The notes: generated from the sequence alone by a model not told the origin. 64,000 nucleotides of DNA from Hyphomicrobiales bacterium (GCA_930633495.1 CAKNFJ010000001.1:2353001-2417000); one strand, 5' to 3'; numbered from the stretch's first letter, positions 19,235-29,588 are shown. Numbers and translations: made by a program.

Positions 19235-19321
19235 ACGCGCCCTTTGCCATCGGCCAGTGGCCATCGCCGCCTGCCCCTGCTAAAGCGGGGCCGTTTCCCG
19301 CTAAAGGCTTGAGAGGCCAGC

Positions 19322-19909
19322 ATGCGTTCGGGCGAAGTGAAGCGCCGCACCAACGAGACCGACATCGCGGTCTCGCTCACGATCGACGGCACCGGCAAGG
19401 CCGAGATCGCCACCGGCATCGGCTTCTTCGACCATATGCTCGACCTGTTCGCCCGCCATTCGCTGATCGACCTCACGGTCAAGGTCAAGGGCGACACCCA
19501 TATCGACGACCACCACTCGGTCGAGGATGCCGGCATCGCCATGGGCGAGGCGCTCAAAACAGCGCTCGGCTCCAAGAAGGGCATTCGCCGCTATGCCGAC
19601 GTGCATCTGCCGATGGACGAGACGCTGACGCGCGTCGCCGTCGACGTCTCCGGCCGGCCGTTCCTGGTGTTCCGTACCGAATTCAAGGCGCAGAAGATCG
19701 GCTCCTTCGACACCGAACTGGTGCGCGAATTCTTCCAGGCCTTCGCCATCAACGCCGGCATCACGCTGCATGTCGAGACGCTCTATGGCGACAACGCCCA
19801 CCATATCGCCGAGAGCTGCTTCAAGGGGCTGGCGCGGGCGCTGCGGCAGGCGCTGGAGGTCGATCCGCGCGAGGGCGACCGCATTCCCTCGACCAAGGGC
19901 GCTTTGTAG
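19322..19909 (+). CDS. hisB: Imidazoleglycerol-phosphate dehydratase
   Basis: 195-residue monofunctional HisB (no phosphatase domain). Manganese-binding motifs [13 protein letters not shown] and DNAHHIAE are visible, plus the MDE and terminal STKG motifs. Sixth-step enzyme in histidine synthesis. First gene of the visible his run; the next gene starts 9 bases on. Confidence 0.97.
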   Translation: MRSGEVKRRTNETDIAVSLTIDGTGKAEIATGIGFFDHMLDLFARHSLIDLTVKVKGDTHIDDHHSVEDAGIAMGEALKTALGSKKGIRRYADVHLPMDETLTRVAVDVSGRPFLVFRTEFKAQKIGSFDTELVREFFQAFAINAGITLHVETLYGDNAHHIAESCFKGLARALRQALEVDPREGDRIPSTKGAL

Positions 19910-19918
19910 GAGGCGGAC

Positions 19919-20407
19919 ATGGCGTTCTACACCGTGCTGACACCGCCGCCGGCCGCGGGAGGCCGCGACGCGGAGATCGAGCAGGCGCGGCTCATCCCCG
20001 AGAGCTTCTCCTGGGCTGCTTTCGCGCTGACCGGCCTGTGGCTGCTCGGCAAGCGGCTCTGGCTCTGGAGCCTGCTCTTCGTGCTGTTCTGGGCCGGGCT
20101 CGCCTATCTGCGCAGCCGCTTCGGCCTGCATCCGAGCGCGTTGTCGCTGGTCTACTGGTCGGTCGCGCTGTTCCTCGGCGTCGAGGGCAACAATCTCGCC
20201 CTGCGCAAGCTCGTCCGCAAGGGCTGGCGACTCGCGGACGTGGTCGAGGCGCGCAGCCTCTCCGAGGCGGAGCGCCGCTATTTCGAGCGGGCGCTCGCCG
20301 GCGAGGCCATACCGCGGCGTGCCGAGGTCCCTGCGCCTGCGGCAGCGGCGCGCGCCAGCGGCCCGCTGCCGATCATCGGCCTGTTTCCGGAGGCCCGCGG
20401 ACGATGA
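19919..20407 (+). CDS. DUF2628 membrane protein in the his operon
   Basis: 162 residues. N-terminal [10 protein letters not shown], then [23 protein letters not shown] with two or three hydrophobic helices and the [17 protein letters not shown] segment that marks DUF2628. C-terminal 50 residues are Ala/Pro-rich. It lies between hisB and hisH and overlaps hisH by 4 bases (ATGA). This placement is frequent in Rhizobiales, but no histidine role is established. Confidence 0.85.
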   Translation: MAFYTVLTPPPAAGGRDAEIEQARLIPESFSWAAFALTGLWLLGKRLWLWSLLFVLFWAGLAYLRSRFGLHPSALSLVYWSVALFLGVEGNNLALRKLVRKGWRLADVVEARSLSEAERRYFERALAGEAIPRRAEVPAPAAAARASGPLPIIGLFPEARGR

Positions 20408-21060
20408 GCCAGAGCGTCGCCATCATCGACTACGGCTCGGGCAATCTGCACTCCGCCGCCAAGGCCTTCGAGCGGGCGGCGCTGGAGAGCGGCACGCCTG
20501 CGGCCATTCGCGTCACCAGCGACGCCGACATTGTGCGTGCCGCCGACCGCATCGTGCTGCCTGGCGTGGGTGCCTTCGCCGATTGCCGGCGCGGGCTCGA
20601 TGCCGTTCCGGGCATGGTCGAGACGCTGGAAGAGGTCGTACGCGTCAAGGGCCGCCCCTTCCTCGGCATCTGCGTCGGCATGCAACTGCTCGCCTCGCGC
20701 GGGCTCGAATACAGGATCACGGAAGGCCTCGGCTGGATTCCCGGCGATGTGACGCTGATCGAGCCTGACGACGACAGCCTCAAGATCCCGCATATGGGCT
20801 GGAACATCCTGCACAAGCAGGACGAGCACCCGCTGCTCGACGGCATCGAGACCGGGCCGCAGGGCCTGCACGCCTATTTCGTCCATTCCTATGCGCTGAC
20901 GGCGCAGCGCCCGCAGGACGTGCTGGCCCTGACCGACCATGGCGGGCCGGTGACCGCGATGGTGGCGCGCGGCAACGTCGCCGGGACGCAGTTCCACCCC
21001 GAGAAGAGCCAGAAGCTGGGGCTGAAGCTCATCGCCAATTTCCTGAGCTGGAAGCCATGA
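20404..21060 (+). CDS. hisH: Imidazole glycerol phosphate synthase, glutaminase subunit
   Basis: 218-residue class I glutamine amidotransferase that feeds ammonia to HisF. Start [11 protein letters not shown], oxyanion region LPGVGAF, nucleophile Cys in GICVGMQLL, and the catalytic His/Glu pair in GTQFHPEKS. Overlaps DUF2628 upstream and hisA downstream by ATGA junctions, showing tight coupling. Confidence 0.97.
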   Translation: MSQSVAIIDYGSGNLHSAAKAFERAALESGTPAAIRVTSDADIVRAADRIVLPGVGAFADCRRGLDAVPGMVETLEEVVRVKGRPFLGICVGMQLLASRGLEYRITEGLGWIPGDVTLIEPDDDSLKIPHMGWNILHKQDEHPLLDGIETGPQGLHAYFVHSYALTAQRPQDVLALTDHGGPVTAMVARGNVAGTQFHPEKSQKLGLKLIANFLSWKP

Positions 21061-21803
21061 TCCTCTTTCCCGCGATCGACCTGAAGGAAGGCCGCTGCGT
21101 CCGGCTGAAGCAGGGCGACATGGCCCAGGCCACGGTCTTCAACGACGATCCGGCCGCGCAGGCCGCCGCCTTCGAGCGCCAGGGCTTCCAGTGGCTGCAC
21201 GTCGTCGATCTCGACGGCGCCTTCGCCGGCAAGCCGATGAATGCGGCGGCCGTCGAAGCCATCCTGAAGCGCGTCGCCTTCCCGGTGCAGCTTGGCGGCG
21301 GCATCCGCGACATGAAGACGGTCGCAGGCTGGCTGGAGAAGGGCATCCGCCGCGTCATCATCGGCACGGCGGCGGTGCGCGACCCCGGCTTCGTGCGCGA
21401 GGCGGCAAAGGCGTTTCCGGGGCAGGTCGCGGTCGGCATCGATGCGCGCGACGGCTACGTTGCGGTCGAGGGCTGGGCCGAGACCTCCTCGCTGGCTGCG
21501 GCCGATCTCGGCAAACGCTTCGAGGATGCCGGCGTCGCCGCGATCATCTACACCGATATCGCCCGCGACGGCATGCTCCAGGGCATCAACTGGGAGGGCA
21601 CGATCGCGCTGGCGAAGGCCGTGTCGATCCCGGTCATCGCCTCCGGGGGGCTCGCCTCGATGACAGATATCGAGCGGCTCTGCGCGCCCGATGCCGCGAT
21701 CCTCGAAGGCGCGATCACGGGCCGGGCGCTCTATGACGGGCGAATCGACCCGGCGGCAGCGCTGAAGCGGCTGGCACCTGCCGGCACGGGAGAAGCGGCA
21801 TGA
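21057..21803 (+). CDS. hisA: Phosphoribosylformimino-5-aminoimidazole carboxamide ribotide isomerase
   Basis: 248-residue (beta/alpha)8 barrel. [20 protein letters not shown] with the catalytic Asp at the start, phosphate loops LGGGIRD and IASGGLAS, and the second catalytic Asp in YTDIARDGM. Amadori rearrangement in histidine synthesis. Overlaps hisH and hisF by 4 bases each. Confidence 0.97.
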   Translation: MILFPAIDLKEGRCVRLKQGDMAQATVFNDDPAAQAAAFERQGFQWLHVVDLDGAFAGKPMNAAAVEAILKRVAFPVQLGGGIRDMKTVAGWLEKGIRRVIIGTAAVRDPGFVREAAKAFPGQVAVGIDARDGYVAVEGWAETSSLAAADLGKRFEDAGVAAIIYTDIARDGMLQGINWEGTIALAKAVSIPVIASGGLASMTDIERLCAPDAAILEGAITGRALYDGRIDPAAALKRLAPAGTGEAA

Positions 21804-22564
21804 CCCTGAAGACCCGCATCATCCCCTGCCTCGACGTCAAGGACGGCCGCGTCGTCAAGGGCGTCAAGTTCCTCGATCTCGTCGATGCCGGCGATCCGGT
21901 CGAAGCCGCCAAGGCCTATGACGCGGCCGGCGCCGACGAGCTCTGCTTCCTCGACATCACCGCGAGCCATGAGGATCGAGGCATCCTGTTCGACGTGGTG
22001 ACCCGGACGGCCGAGGCCTGCTTCATGCCGCTCACCGTGGGCGGCGGCGTGCGCAAGGTCGAGGACATCCGCGCCCTGCTCCTCGCCGGTGCCGACAAGG
22101 TCTCGATCAACACCGCCGCCGTGACCAACCGGCAATTCGTCAAGGAGGCGGCCGAGAAGTTCGGCGACCAGTGCATCGTCGTCGCCATCGACGCCAAGCA
22201 GGTTTCGCCCGGCCGCTGGGAGATCTTCACCCATGGCGGGCGCAACGCCACCGGCATCGAGGCCGTGGCCTTCGCGCGCGAAGTGGTCTCGCTGGGGGCC
22301 GGCGAACTGCTCGTGACCTCCATGGACAAGGACGGCACCAAGTCCGGCTATGATCTCGGCCTGACCTCGGCGATCGCGGATGCGGTCTCGGTCCCGGTCA
22401 TCGCCTCGGGCGGCGTCGGCGACCTCGACGATCTCGTGGCGGGCGTCAGCGAAGGCCATGCTTCGGCCGTGCTCGCAGCCTCGATCTTCCACTTCGGCAC
22501 CTACACGATCCAGCAGGCCAAGGCGCATATGGCGGAAGCCGGCCTGCGGATGAGGCTCGACTGA
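21800..22564 (+). CDS. hisF: Imidazole glycerol phosphate synthase, cyclase subunit
   Basis: 254-residue barrel, homologous in sequence to His[20 protein letters not shown] with the catalytic Asp, [10 protein letters not shown] phosphate loop, [14 protein letters not shown] with the second Asp, and [11 protein letters not shown]. Pairs with HisH to make imidazole glycerol phosphate and AICAR. One base separates its stop from the hisE start. Confidence 0.97.
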   Translation: MTLKTRIIPCLDVKDGRVVKGVKFLDLVDAGDPVEAAKAYDAAGADELCFLDITASHEDRGILFDVVTRTAEACFMPLTVGGGVRKVEDIRALLLAGADKVSINTAAVTNRQFVKEAAEKFGDQCIVVAIDAKQVSPGRWEIFTHGGRNATGIEAVAFAREVVSLGAGELLVTSMDKDGTKSGYDLGLTSAIADAVSVPVIASGGVGDLDDLVAGVSEGHASAVLAASIFHFGTYTIQQAKAHMAEAGLRMRLD

Positions 22565-22565
22565 C

Positions 22566-22886
22566 ATGGCCGGCTTCACCCTGTCCGATCTCGAAGCCCG
22601 CATCGCCGAGCGCGCCGGCGCGGCGCCGGAGGAATCCTGGACGGCGAAGCTCATCGCCGCCGGCCCCGAGCGCGCCGCCAAGAAGTTCGGCGAGGAGGCT
22701 GTCGAGGCCGTGATCGCCGCGGTGAAGGGCGATCGCGCCGAGCTGATCGCCGAAAGCGCCGATGTGCTCTATCATCTTTTGGTTGTGCTCAAGGCGCGCG
22801 ATGTTGCATTGCAGGACGTCTTGAGCCAGCTTGAGAGCCGTACAGCTCGCTCCGGACTGGCGGAAAAGGCGGCCAGGCCCCGGTAG
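22566..22886 (+). CDS. hisE: Phosphoribosyl-ATP diphosphatase
   Basis: 106-residue stand-alone HisE (HisI is elsewhere). The all-alpha NTP pyrophosphatase pattern is present: [29 protein letters not shown] with the metal-binding Glu residues, then [16 protein letters not shown] with ExxD. Second step of histidine synthesis. Confidence 0.95.
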   Translation: MAGFTLSDLEARIAERAGAAPEESWTAKLIAAGPERAAKKFGEEAVEAVIAAVKGDRAELIAESADVLYHLLVVLKARDVALQDVLSQLESRTARSGLAEKAARPR

Positions 22887-22967
22887 CGTGCCGGTTGAGT
22901 AGCGTGAGGATGGACCCGCCAGGATGACCTTCCCTTGAATCTCGAAGCCTGGATCGCGGGTCGCGTC

Positions 22968-23942
22968 ATGGACCAGCACCTCATCCCGACCCCGCCCGAA
23001 CGCGACCTGGTCTCGCCCTATCGGCTGTTCTCGCGGGACGAATGGGCGCATTTGCGCGCCGATGCGCCGCTGACGCTCTCGGTCGACGACCTGACGAAGC
23101 TGCAATCGATCAACGACCCGATCTCGCTCGACGAGATCGTCGCGATCTACCTGCCGCTGTCGCGCCTGCTTTCGCTCTACGTCGCGGCGACGCAGGGGCT
23201 GTTCAAGGCGACGCAGCGCTTCCTGATGGCCGAGTCCGAGGTCAAGGTACCCTATGTGATCGGGGTCGCCGGCTCGGTCGCGGTCGGAAAATCGACCACG
23301 GCGCGCGTGCTCAAGGCGCTGCTGTCACGCTGGCCGAACACACCCAAGGTCGAGCTCGTCACCACGGACGGCTTCCTGCTGCCCAATGCCGAGCTCGAGC
23401 GGCGCGGGCTCATGCAGCGAAAGGGCTTCCCGGAGAGCTATGACGGCGCCGCGATCCTGCGCTTCCTCTCGGATGTGAAGGCCGGCAAGCCGCAGGTGAC
23501 GGCGCCGGTCTATTCGCACCTCGTCTACGACGTGGTGCCCGGCGAGACGGTGACGGTCGAGCGGCCGGACATCCTGATCCTCGAAGGCCTCAACGTGCTG
23601 CAGCCGAACCGGATGCCGAAGGACGGCACGATCATCCCCTTCGTCTCCGATTATTTCGACTTCTCGGTCTATCTCGACGCCGACGAGAACGACCTGCATC
23701 GCTGGTACGTCAACCGCTTCATGACGCTGCGCCAGACCGCCTTCCGTGATCCGCGTTCCTTCTTCCGCAAATATGCCGAGATCGGCGAGGAGGAAGCGCT
23801 CGCCACCGCCGAGAAGCTCTGGACCGGCATCAACCTGCCAAACCTGCAGGAGAACATCCTGCCGACACGCCAGCGCGCCAGCCTGATCCTCACCAAGGGC
23901 GCGAGCCACCGCATCCAGCAGGTCGCCCTGCGGCGGCTGTAA
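22968..23942 (+). CDS. coaA: Type I pantothenate kinase
   Basis: 324 residues; first and controlling step of CoA synthesis. P-loop [15 protein letters not shown] near residue 95, [11 protein letters not shown] at the start, YDVVPG and [12 protein letters not shown] in the middle, [11 protein letters not shown] after. ATG at 22968 is used; a TTG at 22935 with AGGA upstream would add 11 residues and cannot be excluded. Follows hisE on the same strand, a conserved Rhizobiales arrangement. Confidence 0.93.
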   Translation: MDQHLIPTPPERDLVSPYRLFSRDEWAHLRADAPLTLSVDDLTKLQSINDPISLDEIVAIYLPLSRLLSLYVAATQGLFKATQRFLMAESEVKVPYVIGVAGSVAVGKSTTARVLKALLSRWPNTPKVELVTTDGFLLPNAELERRGLMQRKGFPESYDGAAILRFLSDVKAGKPQVTAPVYSHLVYDVVPGETVTVERPDILILEGLNVLQPNRMPKDGTIIPFVSDYFDFSVYLDADENDLHRWYVNRFMTLRQTAFRDPRSFFRKYAEIGEEEALATAEKLWTGINLPNLQENILPTRQRASLILTKGASHRIQQVALRRL

Positions 23943-23970
23943 TTATCGCGATCTTGCCCAAACCATCTCC

Positions 23971-24074
23971 GTCATTCCGGCCGCAGCGAAGCGGAGAGCC
24001 GGAATCCATCGTAGAGCTCCGCGCTTTGCGATGGATTCCGGATCTGCGCGGCTTCGCCGCTTGTCCGGAATGAC
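23971..24074. repeat. Intergenic inverted repeat, GTCATTCCGG outer arms
   Basis: Fills the gap between coaA and the YqaA gene. Outer arms GTCATTCCGG (23971-23980) and CCGGAATGAC (ending 24074); inner arms CCGGAATCCATCG and CGATGGATTCCGG around TAGAGC. Nearly the same design as the copy at 16800-16905 and the same outer arms as 7048-7177. Confidence 0.9.
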
Positions 24075-24089
24075 GGTGGAAACAGGCGC

Positions 24090-24536
24090 ATGGAAGCGCT
24101 CTCCTCCCTCGGCCTGATGGCTGCCGCGGCCTTCGTCGCCGCGACGCTGCTGCCGGCGCAGTCGGAGGCGGTCTTCCTCGGATTGCTGGCGGCCAAAAGC
24201 GTCGATCCGCTTGCGCTGTTCCTGACCGCGAGCGTCGCGAACACCGCCGGCTCGATCGTCAACTGGTGGCTCGGCCGGCTGATCGCCCGCCATGGCATCG
24301 AGAGGCTGCCGGCCCGTTTGCGCCCCGATCCGAAGCGCTTTTCCCAGGCGCAAGGCTTCTTCACCCGTTTCGGCTGGCCTTCCCTGCTGTTCGCCTGGCT
24401 GCCCGTGGTCGGCGACCCGCTGACCTTCGTCGCCGGCACCCTGCACTATCCGGCCGGCCGCTTCGTCGCGCTGGTCCTCCTCGGCAAGGCCGGGCGCTAT
24501 GCCGCGCTCTGGGCCGGCTGGGCAGGGCTCGCCTGA
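24090..24536 (+). CDS. YqaA/DedA-family small membrane protein
   Basis: 148 residues, four hydrophobic segments. The VTT/SNARE-associated (DedA-like) signs are FVAATLLPAQSE, SVANTAGSIVNWWLGR and the C-terminal HYPAGRFVALVLLGKAGRY. The short form is the YqaA subgroup. DedA proteins have been tied to membrane lipid carrier recycling in other bacteria; for YqaA itself the function is open. Confidence 0.85.
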   Translation: MEALSSLGLMAAAAFVAATLLPAQSEAVFLGLLAAKSVDPLALFLTASVANTAGSIVNWWLGRLIARHGIERLPARLRPDPKRFSQAQGFFTRFGWPSLLFAWLPVVGDPLTFVAGTLHYPAGRFVALVLLGKAGRYAALWAGWAGLA

Positions 24537-24661
24537 TCGACGCGTCCTTGCGCGGCTGCAGCGCTGAAGCGCCGCCATTTTTGGCGCCTTTGCGGCATAT
24601 CATTTGCGAAACCCGCCGGGCCGGGCTACCAGCGACGATGTCCGTTCAAGGAGATTTGACT

Positions 24662-25012
24662 ATGAGCATTCAGCGTATCGGCGTCGGCCCCCGTATGTCC
24701 AAGGCCGTCGTGCACGGCAACACCGTCTATCTGGCCGGCCAGGTTGCCGACAAGGCCGCCGGCAAGAGCGTCGGCGAGCAGACGGCCGACATTCTCGGCA
24801 TCATCGACGGGCTGCTGGCGGAAGCCGGCACCGACAAGTCGAAGCTCCTGATGGTCAATATCTGGCTCTCCGACATGTCGACCTTCGCCGAGATGAACGC
24901 CGTCTGGGACAAGTGGGTCGTCGCCGGCCAGACGCCCGGCCGCGCCACCGTCGAGGCCAAGCTGGCCGCGTCGCAGTTCACGGTCGAGATCGCGGTCATC
25001 GCCGCGAAGTAA
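24662..25012 (+). CDS. ridA: RidA family (YjgF) protein
   Basis: 116 residues. Trimeric enamine/imine deaminase family that clears reactive intermediates of PLP enzymes. Conserved: NTVYLAGQVA, the TADILGIIDGLL helix, and TPGRATVEAKLA with the substrate-binding Arg. The ATG at 24662 is supported by AAGGAG at ideal distance. It belongs to a RidA subgroup rather than canonical YjgF (no GPYSQA motif), so in vitro deaminase activity is likely but not certain. Confidence 0.87.
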   Translation: MSIQRIGVGPRMSKAVVHGNTVYLAGQVADKAAGKSVGEQTADILGIIDGLLAEAGTDKSKLLMVNIWLSDMSTFAEMNAVWDKWVVAGQTPGRATVEAKLAASQFTVEIAVIAAK

Positions 25013-25108
25013 CCGCCAAGCCGGAGCGGGGAGGCAACCATCAGCCAGTCCGAGGAGATCGCCCCGCTTCTCGCGCGCGTCGCAGGCCGCCACGGCCTGC
25101 CACCCGCG

Positions 25109-26428
25109 GTGCTGACGGCGATGATCGCCGACTGGCTGCGCCGCCCCGACTCGACCCCGCCGAGCGAAGCCCTGCTCGACCGCAAGGCGGGCGACGTCCT
25201 CGTTCTGGCCCGGCGCCTCACGGCGCCGGTCGGTGACGGCGAGAGCCGGCGCATGCGCGGCGAGGCTGCCGACGCCCTTGTCGGCGGGCGCCTCGCCGAG
25301 GCCGACAAGATCCTGGCGCATGCGGAGCTCCACGCGATCGGCGGCTCGACCGATGTGTCCGCGCTGTCCGTCGAGCGCCGGCTGCTGATCGGCGAGAACC
25401 GGGCTGACCGCGCGGCACTCAGCTTCCTGCGGACCACCGCCGAGGCTTATCGAGAGGCTGCCGCCCGCTACGGCGAAGCCTCCGCCCTGATCGGCCTCGC
25501 CGATATCGAGCGCAGCCGTGCCGCTGCGCTGGCCCAGGCGAAGTCGCTCGCACGGATCAGCGAGGATTTCGGTGGCCGCGACGGCTATGACGCCGCCATC
25601 TCCGCCTTGCGCCGCCTTCTGGAAGGCTTGGACAGCCTGGCGGATACGGTCGCCTTCGCCCATGTCCAGGATGCTCTCGGGACTGCGCTCGAGGGCCTGG
25701 CGGCCCTCACCGGCGAGTTGAAGCTGCTAACCGGCGCGCTCGACCATTACAGGGCGGGCGCGGAATATCTGGGCCGTGACGAGGCGCCGCCGCTCTGGCG
25801 CGCGCTGAAGCTGCATATCGGCCGTCTCGCCGTCTTGCTCGGGGTGGCGCAGAAGGACGACGATCTGCTCGAAGAGGCGATCGCGACCTATGCCGGGCTC
25901 CTCGCCACCTGGGACCGCGCCGACGACGAGACGCGCTGGCTCGATGCCGAGCATATGATCTCGCGCGCCCGCGCCACGCTCGGGCGCCGCCGCAACGACC
26001 TTTCGCTGCTGGAGCGCGCCTTCAACGGCCTCAACCGGGTTTCGATGGCGACGGAACGCACGCGCGACCCGCTGCGCTGGGGCGAGCTTCAGGACCAGAT
26101 GGGCAGCGTGCTGGCGGCGATGGGCGAACGCTACAGCGAGCCCGTCGTGCTGGAGGAGGCGATCGCTGCCTTCGATTCCGCGCTGCAGGAGCGGCGGCAG
26201 GACAGCACGCCCCTGTTATGGGCGCACAGCCTGGCCAATCAGGCCGAGGCCATGCTGCAGCTGGCGCGACGCAGCAAGGACAAGGAACTGGCCCAGAAAG
26301 CGCTGGCCCAGCTGATGACCGCGACGGAGACGGCACAGCGTTCGCCGGCCGGCGAACCGCTCGCCACCGACCTGCAGAAGCGCCTTGCCGTTGCAGGCAC
26401 GGCCGCAGCCAAACTGATCGGCAACTAG
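25109..26428 (+). CDS. Hypothetical helical-repeat (TPR-like) protein
   Basis: 439 residues from the GTG at 25109, almost all alpha-helical and Ala/Leu/Arg-rich, with repeated units such as LLEEAIATYAGLLATWDR, LLERAFNGLNRV and VLEEAIAAFDSALQER that look like tetratricopeptide repeats. No signal peptide or membrane helix. The frame stays open upstream: a strong GGGGAGG lies at 25028-25034 followed 5 bases later by ATC at 25040, and the intervening codons read as plausible protein (ISQSEEIAPLLARV). The true start may therefore be a rare ATC. Function unknown. Confidence 0.7.
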   Translation: MLTAMIADWLRRPDSTPPSEALLDRKAGDVLVLARRLTAPVGDGESRRMRGEAADALVGGRLAEADKILAHAELHAIGGSTDVSALSVERRLLIGENRADRAALSFLRTTAEAYREAAARYGEASALIGLADIERSRAAALAQAKSLARISEDFGGRDGYDAAISALRRLLEGLDSLADTVAFAHVQDALGTALEGLAALTGELKLLTGALDHYRAGAEYLGRDEAPPLWRALKLHIGRLAVLLGVAQKDDDLLEEAIATYAGLLATWDRADDETRWLDAEHMISRARATLGRRRNDLSLLERAFNGLNRVSMATERTRDPLRWGELQDQMGSVLAAMGERYSEPVVLEEAIAAFDSALQERRQDSTPLLWAHSLANQAEAMLQLARRSKDKELAQKALAQLMTATETAQRSPAGEPLATDLQKRLAVAGTAAAKLIGN

Positions 26429-26439
26429 AGCACCCTGCG

Positions 26440-27588
26440 TCAGCGCGGACGGCGGTCGGCCAGCCTTTCCAGAGCCGCATCGAGCGTCGCATCGTGCTTG
26501 GCGAAGCAGAAGCGGACGACGTTCTTCACCGCACCCTCGGCGTAGAAGGCGCTGACGGGAATCGCGGCCACCCCGCTTTCGGTCACCAGGCGACGGCAGA
26601 ACTCCGCATCGTCGGCTTCCCCGAGCGGCGCGATGTCGACATTGAGGAAATAGGTTCCGGCGCTCGGCAGCACCGCGAAGCCGAGATCGCGCAGGCCCGC
26701 GGCGAAACGATCCCGCGAACGCTGGAAATCGGCGCGCATGCCTTCGAAATAGTCGTCATCCTTGCCCAGCCCGTAGGCGACGGCGGCCTGTAGGTTCGGC
26801 GGAGTGGTGAAAGTGATGTACTGATGGGCCTTGGCCAGCACGCGCATGATGGCGGGGGCCGCCATGACGAGCCCAACCTTCCAGCCGGTGAGCGAGAAGA
26901 TCTTGCCGGCGGACGAGATCTTGACGGTGCGCTCGCGCATGTCCGGCCGGCCGAGCACCGAAGCATGGCGATGCCCGTCGAAGACGACATGCTCCCAGAC
27001 CTCGTCGCAGATCGCGATCGCATCGTGGCGCACGCAGAAATCGGCGAGGAGATCGAGATCGGCCCGGCTGAAGATCGTCGCCGTCGGGTTGAGCGGGTTG
27101 TTGAACAGAACCACCTTGGTCCTGGGCGAGAAGGCTTTCGCCAGCGCCTCCTCGGTCAATCCGAAATGCGGCGGCGTCAGCGTCACGAATTTCGGGATGC
27201 CGCCGGCGCGCCGCACCAGCGGCAGATAGGCGTCGTACATCGGCTCGAACAGCACGACCTCGTCGCCGGGCGTGACGAGCGCCATCAGCGCCCCGGCGAT
27301 CGCCTCGGTCGCGCCAGACGTGACCATGATCTCGCTGTTCGGATCGAGATCGAGATCCTGCCAGCGCTTGTAATGCGTGGCGGCGGCCTGGCGCAGCTCG
27401 GGCAGGCCCATCATCGGCGGGTACTGGTTCCAGCCGCCCATGACGGCCTCCGCGGCCTTGCGCCGCACATCCTCCGGCCCCGGATCGTCGGGGAAGCCCT
27501 GGCCGAGATTGACCGCGCCGGTTTCGCGCGCGAGCTGCGACATCGCTTCGAAGACGGTGGTCGGAAGGGCGGAGAAGATCGGATTCAT
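26440..27588 (-). CDS. Class I/II aminotransferase, methionine aminotransferase-like
   Basis: 382-residue fold-type I PLP aminotransferase. NLGQGFPDDPGP at the start, the VTSGATEAI cofactor loop, NNPLNPT with the conserved Asn, ICDEVWEH with the Asp, PLP lysine K229 in SSAGKIFSLTGWK, and a C-terminal VRFCFAKH with the carboxylate-binding Arg. Closest in pattern to YbdL/kynurenine aminotransferase-type enzymes, which accept methionine and glutamine. The ATG at 27588 fits the family; a longer frame to 27654 exists. Confidence 0.88.
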   Translation of the reverse strand: MNPIFSALPTTVFEAMSQLARETGAVNLGQGFPDDPGPEDVRRKAAEAVMGGWNQYPPMMGLPELRQAAATHYKRWQDLDLDPNSEIMVTSGATEAIAGALMALVTPGDEVVLFEPMYDAYLPLVRRAGGIPKFVTLTPPHFGLTEEALAKAFSPRTKVVLFNNPLNPTATIFSRADLDLLADFCVRHDAIAICDEVWEHVVFDGHRHASVLGRPDMRERTVKISSAGKIFSLTGWKVGLVMAAPAIMRVLAKAHQYITFTTPPNLQAAVAYGLGKDDDYFEGMRADFQRSRDRFAAGLRDLGFAVLPSAGTYFLNVDIAPLGEADDAEFCRRLVTESGVAAIPVSAFYAEGAVKNVVRFCFAKHDATLDAALERLADRRPR

Positions 27589-27770
27589 GGCAGGGGCCGG
27601 CGCAAGCGAGGATGCAACCCGGCTTAGAACATCGGACGGAAAAGGGGAAACCACTTTTCGCCCGCGAGCGGCACAAGGCCCACCCCGAACCTCATTGTCA
27701 GGACGCCGGGTTCGGGCAGGCCGCTCCGGGCGTCGGACAGGTCAGAGTGAAGCATCAAAAATATGCCGAG

Positions 27771-27808
27771 TGATGAATGTTGACATTCGTCACCGATCAG
27801 TGTCTATT
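27771..27808 (+). promoter_or_regulatory. Putative cobQ promoter with overlapping palindrome
   Basis: TTGACA at 27780-27785, a 17-base spacer and TCTATT at 27803-27808 give a reasonable sigma-70-type promoter pointing at cobQ, 220 bases ahead of its start. An imperfect palindrome TGATGAATG / CATTCGTCA (27771-27779 and 27784-27792) overlaps the -35 box. The half CATTCGTCA is the reverse complement of TGACGAATG in the operator at 29630-29652. The rest of the 441-base gap (27589-28029) holds no gene and no riboswitch that I could recognise. Confidence 0.4.
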
Positions 27809-28029
27809 GATGGTCAGCCGGTCTTCGGCGGGATCCCGTTGCGACTTCGCCCCTTTGGCGCAGCAGGGTGCCGCGGTGGACCGGCGAACCTTGTCAGGAT
27901 GGTGATTGCGTCAGGCCGGATGTGAGCCGGCGCGCGCCGACAGGCGCCACCGACCTTTCGGCGCCCGACCGCCCGCCATTCTCCGTCCAGCTGCTTTCCG
28001 CATGACGGAAAACCGGGCTAAGCAGGGCG

Positions 28030-29508
28030 ATGCCTCCCGCTCCCACCCCCGCCATCATGGTCCTCGGCACCGGCTCCAATGTCGGTAAGTCGCTGCTTGT
28101 CGCCGGCCTGTGCCGCCTTTTCGCGAATCGGGGGCTCCGCGTGCGCCCCTTCAAGCCGCAGAACATGTCGAACAACGCCGCCGCGACCGCCGATGGCGAG
28201 ATCGGCCGCGCCCAGGCGCTGCAGGCACGCGCCGCGCGGATCGCCCCGCATCCCGACATGAACCCCGTTCTGCTGAAGCCCGAGGGCGAGCAGGGCAGCC
28301 AGATCATCCTGCAAGGCCGCGTCGCCGGGCGGTTGAGCTCCCGCGACTTCGCGCGGCGCGGCGATTTCCTGCCGCAGGTTCTCGAAAGCTTCGGGCGCCT
28401 GAGCGAGCAGGCTGACCTCGTCATCGTCGAAGGCGCCGGTTCGCCGGCCGAGACCAATCTGCGTGCCCGCGACATCGCCAATCTCGGCTTCGCGCGCGCC
28501 GCCGGAGTTCCGGCGGTGCTCGTCGGCGACATCGACCGCGGCGGGGTGATCGCGAGCCTCGTCGGCACCCATGCCGTGCTCGACCCGGCGGACCGGGCCA
28601 TGATCCGCGGCTTCGCGATCAATCGTTTTCGCGGCGATGTCGGGCTGTTCGGCCCCGGCCTCACGACCATCGCCGCCGCAACCGGCTGGCCTTCGCTCGG
28701 CGTCGTTCCCTGGTTCGCGGATGCCGTGCGGCTGCCGGCCGAGGACGGGCTCGACATCAGCTCGGGACGCAAAGCCGGGGCGCGGTTCAAGATCGCGGTG
28801 CCGGTGCTGCCGGGTATCGCCAATTTCGACGATCTCGACCCGCTCAAGCTCGAAGCCGACATCGACCTCGCCATGATCGGCCCGGGCCAGGCGCTGCCGG
28901 GCGATGCCGACCTCGTCATCCTGCCCGGTTCCAAGACGACGCTGCGCGATCTCGCGGCGCTTCGTCGGGAGGGCTGGGACATCGACATCCTCGCACATCG
29001 TCGTCGCGGCGGGCATGTGCTGGGCCTCTGCGGCGGCTACCAGATGCTGGGGTGCGTCGTCCGCGACCCGCTCGGGCTGGAAGGCCCGGCCGGGGAGGCT
29101 CAGGGCCTTGGCCTGCTCGATGTCGACACCACCCTCGATCGCGAGAAGACCGTCCGCGAGGTCGCGTTCGACGATCCCGCCAGCGCCACGACCGGCCGGG
29201 CCTACGAGATCCATCTCGGCCGCACGCTGGGCGCCGATACGGCACGCGCGCCGTTCCGGGTCGAGGGCCGGCCCGAGGGCGCGGCGAGCCCCGACGGGCG
29301 CGTCGTCGGCAGCTACCTGCATGGCGTGTTTGCCGCGGACGCAGTGCGCAGCGCCTGGATCGCCCGGATCGTCGGCGCCAGCCTGCCCTCGACCCTGAAC
29401 TACGAGGCCGCCGTCGACGGGACGCTGGACGCGCTCGCGCACCATCTCGAACGCCATTTCGACATCGATATGCTGCTCGATATCGCGAAATCGCGGCGCG
29501 TGGCATGA
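28030..29508 (+). CDS. cobQ: Cobyric acid synthase
   Basis: 492 residues. Amidates four side-chain carboxylates of adenosylcobyrinic acid diamide using glutamine. P-loop-like GTGSNVGKS at residues 13-21, [21 protein letters not shown], the amidotransferase nucleophile Cys in [10 protein letters not shown] and the His in YLHGVF are all present. No other cobalamin gene is in the window, so it stands apart from a cob cluster. ATG at 28030. Confidence 0.96.
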   Translation: MPPAPTPAIMVLGTGSNVGKSLLVAGLCRLFANRGLRVRPFKPQNMSNNAAATADGEIGRAQALQARAARIAPHPDMNPVLLKPEGEQGSQIILQGRVAGRLSSRDFARRGDFLPQVLESFGRLSEQADLVIVEGAGSPAETNLRARDIANLGFARAAGVPAVLVGDIDRGGVIASLVGTHAVLDPADRAMIRGFAINRFRGDVGLFGPGLTTIAAATGWPSLGVVPWFADAVRLPAEDGLDISSGRKAGARFKIAVPVLPGIANFDDLDPLKLEADIDLAMIGPGQALPGDADLVILPGSKTTLRDLAALRREGWDIDILAHRRRGGHVLGLCGGYQMLGCVVRDPLGLEGPAGEAQGLGLLDVDTTLDREKTVREVAFDDPASATTGRAYEIHLGRTLGADTARAPFRVEGRPEGAASPDGRVVGSYLHGVFAADAVRSAWIARIVGASLPSTLNYEAAVDGTLDALAHHLERHFDIDMLLDIAKSRRVA

Positions 29509-29588
29509 CCCTTCGTCAGAACCGACAGGGCCGAAAGCCCTGCCGAGACGCCGTGGCAGCGGCTGTCAGGATCCGGCTTTTGCCGGAT

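Noticed and set aside
27589..28029. Cobalamin riboswitch before cobQ
   Set aside because: The long leader invited the idea, but no B12-box-like sequence and none of the core GCCACTG or AACTG-type motifs could be found on either strand.
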